Shown here: in pieces, positions 62,345-64,000 of the stretch
How positions within the stretch are numbered: position 1 is the stretch's first letter
Layout: each line of letters opens with the position of its first letter
Origin: an uncultured Acidobacteriia bacterium
GTDB lineage: Bacteria; Acidobacteriota; Terriglobia; Bryobacterales; Bryobacteraceae
Assembly: GCA_903909435.1 (NCBI GenBank)
Contig: CAIVVT010000001.1
Span: 62,001 to 126,000, forward strand
Reading direction: 5' to 3'
DNA length: 64,000 bases
Program-made: the position numbers and the translations under genes
The notes under the pieces: generated by a model
What the model saw: the letters and a program-made list of their open reading frames with translations, nothing else
Told to the model about the DNA's origin: nothing
The model's database searches: none

Positions 62345-63455
62345 GCTGCGGCAGGATGCCTTCATCGCGGTAGCAATGTCGGGCGGAGTAGACTCCTCGA
62401 CCGTAGCCGCGATGCTCAAGCGCGACGGTTTCCGGCTGGCCGGCATGACCATGCAGCTGTGGAATCAGCGGCGTTTGCCGGCACTTGCGCCGGAGTCGCC
62501 GACGGGGCGATGCTGCTCGCTCGACGACGTCTACGACGCCCGGACCGTGGCGGGTCTGTTCCGGATTCCATATTACGTCGTGAACTTCGAGCAGGCGTTC
62601 GAGGAGAGCGTCGTCAAGCCATTCATCGACGAGTATCTCGCGGGCCGCACACCGATTCCCTGCACGCTTTGCAACAACCACGTGAAGTTCGATCGATTCC
62701 TGGAGATGGCCGAAGGCGTTGGCGCGGACTACATTGCGACGGGACACTACGCGCAGGTTGACTTCAACAACGCGAGCGGCCGCTGGGAGTTGCGCAGGGG
62801 CGCGGACGAGAGCAAGGACCAGACCTACTTCCTGTGGGGACTGCAGCAGCAGCAACTCGCACGAACGCTATTCCCGCTGGGCGAAATGCGCAAGCCCGAT
62901 GTGCGCCGGCTGGCGGAGGAATTGGGCGTGCCGACCGCGAGCAAACACGATAGCCAGGAGATCTGTTTCGTGCCTAACGGCGACTACGCCGAATTCATCG
63001 AGGCCTACTTCGCCGAACAAGGTAAGGAGTTCGTCGCGCCCCATGGCGAGGTGGTCGATGAATCGGGCCGCGCTCTGGCCGCCCATGCGGGCGTCCATCA
63101 CTTTACGGTCGGCCAAAGGAAAGGGCTCGGATTCGCGGCTGGCGAACCGCTGTACGTGATTGAGACCAACGCCGCTACACAGCGCGTGGTGGTCGGGCGG
63201 GAAGCACAGTTGCAGCGCGGATCGCTGCGGGCGGCGCGCGTGAATTGGGTCTCTATTGCCCCCATAGCGGACGAGCGTCCGGCCCAGGTGAAAATCCGCA
63301 ACCGCCACGCTGCCGCTGCTGCGACGCTCAAACCGACCGGAGATCCGTCCATCGTTGAGGTGGTCTTCGAGGAGCCCCAGCGCGCGATCACGCCGGGCCA
63401 GGCCGCTGTCTTTTACGACGGCGAGCTGGTGTTAGGCGGGGGCTGGATCGAATAA
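62337..63455 (+). CDS. mnmA: tRNA-specific 2-thiouridylase
   Basis: A 372-residue MnmA, which makes 2-thiouridine at the wobble position of Glu, Gln and Lys tRNAs. It shows the ATP-PPase loop VAMSGGVDSS, the first catalytic cysteine in PIPCTLCNNHVKFD and the second in SQEICFVPNGDY, and the tRNA-binding KDQTYFLWGL. The ATG at 62337 lies inside the cysteine desulfurase stop region (eight-base overlap), which gives the sulfur donor and acceptor together. Confidence 0.96.
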   Translation: MRELRQDAFIAVAMSGGVDSSTVAAMLKRDGFRLAGMTMQLWNQRRLPALAPESPTGRCCSLDDVYDARTVAGLFRIPYYVVNFEQAFEESVVKPFIDEYLAGRTPIPCTLCNNHVKFDRFLEMAEGVGADYIATGHYAQVDFNNASGRWELRRGADESKDQTYFLWGLQQQQLARTLFPLGEMRKPDVRRLAEELGVPTASKHDSQEICFVPNGDYAEFIEAYFAEQGKEFVAPHGEVVDESGRALAAHAGVHHFTVGQRKGLGFAAGEPLYVIETNAATQRVVVGREAQLQRGSLRAARVNWVSIAPIADERPAQVKIRNRHAAAAATLKPTGDPSIVEVVFEEPQRAITPGQAAVFYDGELVLGGGWIE

Positions 63456-63464
63456 CCTCAAAGC

Positions 63465-64000
63465 ATGGCGCGCTCCCCACTTCGAAATCGTACCGAGTGG
63501 GTAGCCGTGTCCATCCTCATGAGCCTGCTGCGGGTGCTGCCCAGGCAGGCGGCCTTCGCCGTTGCCCGCGGACTGACCACGGTTTTGCGGCTAACGGTAC
63601 GACGCTTCACCCGGATCGCGCATCGCAACCTGCAACTGGCTTTCCCTGCATACGACGAGAAGCAACGCGTCCACTGCATCGACGGGTGCTTCCGCAATAT
63701 GGCTGGGGTTTTCACCGCGGTTGCGAAGTTCCCTCTGATCACGAAGCGGAACGTCGGCGACTGGATCCGCTACGAGGGCTTCGAACACTTCGAAGCGGCC
63801 CTGAGCCGGGGCAAGGGCGTGGTGTTTGCCACGGGCCACCTCGGCAACTGGGAACTGAGCGCGTACGCCCATGCGTTGCTCTCCGCACCGATGAGTTTCG
63901 TCGTGCGTCCGCTTGATAACCCCCTGCTCGACCGGCTCTCCATCCACTACCGCACGCTTTCGGGAAACCGCGTCATTTCCCGCCGCGAGTCCGTGCGGCC
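63465..64000 (+). CDS. LpxL/HtrB-type lipid A acyltransferase, 3' end outside window
   Basis: The first 178 residues of a membrane-associated acyltransferase. The ATG at 63465 is nine bases after the mnmA stop. The pattern RSPLRNRTEWVAVSILMSLL, LPRQAAFAVARGL, RIAHRNLQLAFP and GCFRNMAGVF is typical of the LPLAT/HtrB family, and the HX4E catalytic motif is present as GHLGNWE. These enzymes add secondary acyl chains to lipid A or related lipids, which would imply an LPS-bearing outer membrane, consistent with the Oar receptor. Frame remains open to the window edge. Confidence 0.88.
   Translation, partial: MARSPLRNRTEWVAVSILMSLLRVLPRQAAFAVARGLTTVLRLTVRRFTRIAHRNLQLAFPAYDEKQRVHCIDGCFRNMAGVFTAVAKFPLITKRNVGDWIRYEGFEHFEAALSRGKGVVFATGHLGNWELSAYAHALLSAPMSFVVRPLDNPLLDRLSIHYRTLSGNRVISRRESVR

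Noticed and set aside
1-64000. CRISPR array, rRNA operon or complete insertion sequence
   Set aside because: No regularly spaced direct repeats, no rRNA-like blocks and no intact transposase frame were found on either strand.

Overview
The window is about 64 kb of GC-rich bacterial chromosome. The gene set points to an Acidobacteriota member close to Bryobacterales / Candidatus Solibacter. The evidence is an Oar-like TonB-dependent receptor with an N-terminal carboxypeptidase-regulatory domain, a VWFA-family lipid-free exported protein typical of acidobacteria, a GH16 enzyme carrying a domain of the type first named from Solibacter, many Tat-exported DUF362/DUF1080/DUF2911/enolase-superfamily proteins, and two families of dispersed palindromes. 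This assignment rests on family knowledge, not a database search.

Layout. 0.3-3.1 kb: Tat-exported DUF362 and enolase-superfamily proteins plus a small ABM monooxygenase. 3.13-3.41 kb: a gene-free stretch that reads, on the minus strand, as a hairpin-rich RNA ending in an intrinsic terminator. 3.56-6.6 kb: a GAF/AAA+ sigma54-type activator coupled to a membrane protein, meeting tail-to-tail (overlapping) an operon of three microcompartment vertex (EutN/CcmL, BMC-P) genes. 7-10 kb: DUF2911, DUF1080 and MgtC/DUF4010 genes. 10.1-12.7 kb: two tandem lipoproteins sharing SHOCT-like motifs. 12.7-16.4 kb: mutS-anmK. 16.5-19.6 kb: a cytochrome c/PQQ dehydrogenase and a CBM9-like partner. 19.8-31.3 kb: Oar-like receptor, TPR protein, amidohydrolase, an unknown protein plus DUF362, and an S9 peptidase. 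31.4-35.5 kb: a DUF4760-GGCT fusion, a GH31-like enzyme, an integrase remnant and tRNA-Pro. 35.5-43.6 kb: TrmB-like regulator, dinB, DUF1385-prfA-prmC, VWFA protein. 42.5-44.8 kb: molybdenum cofactor genes moeA-moaC-moaB. 45.1-49.0 kb: xseB-ispA-tlyA-nadK and a dicarboxylate symporter in a tightly overlapping operon. 49.1-57 kb: isomerase-like TIM barrel, M14 peptidase, nucleoside hydrolase, GH16, Gfo/Idh/MocA oxidoreductase. 57.2-64 kb: DUF1801, MmcQ/YjbR, a ParD/ParE-type toxin-antitoxin pair, a GH3 beta-glucosidase, cysteine desulfurase-mnmA and the 5' part of an LpxL-type acyltransferase.

Functionally the region mixes core information and cofactor genes with a large exported polysaccharide/peptide-degrading repertoire (GH3, GH16, GH31-like, DUF1080, M14, S9, Oar receptor). 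The features most worth following are the hairpin RNA at 3.1-3.4 kb, the isolated three-gene vertex-protein cassette, a palindromic repeat that has become part of the prmC reading frame, and the tRNA-Pro/integrase scar.
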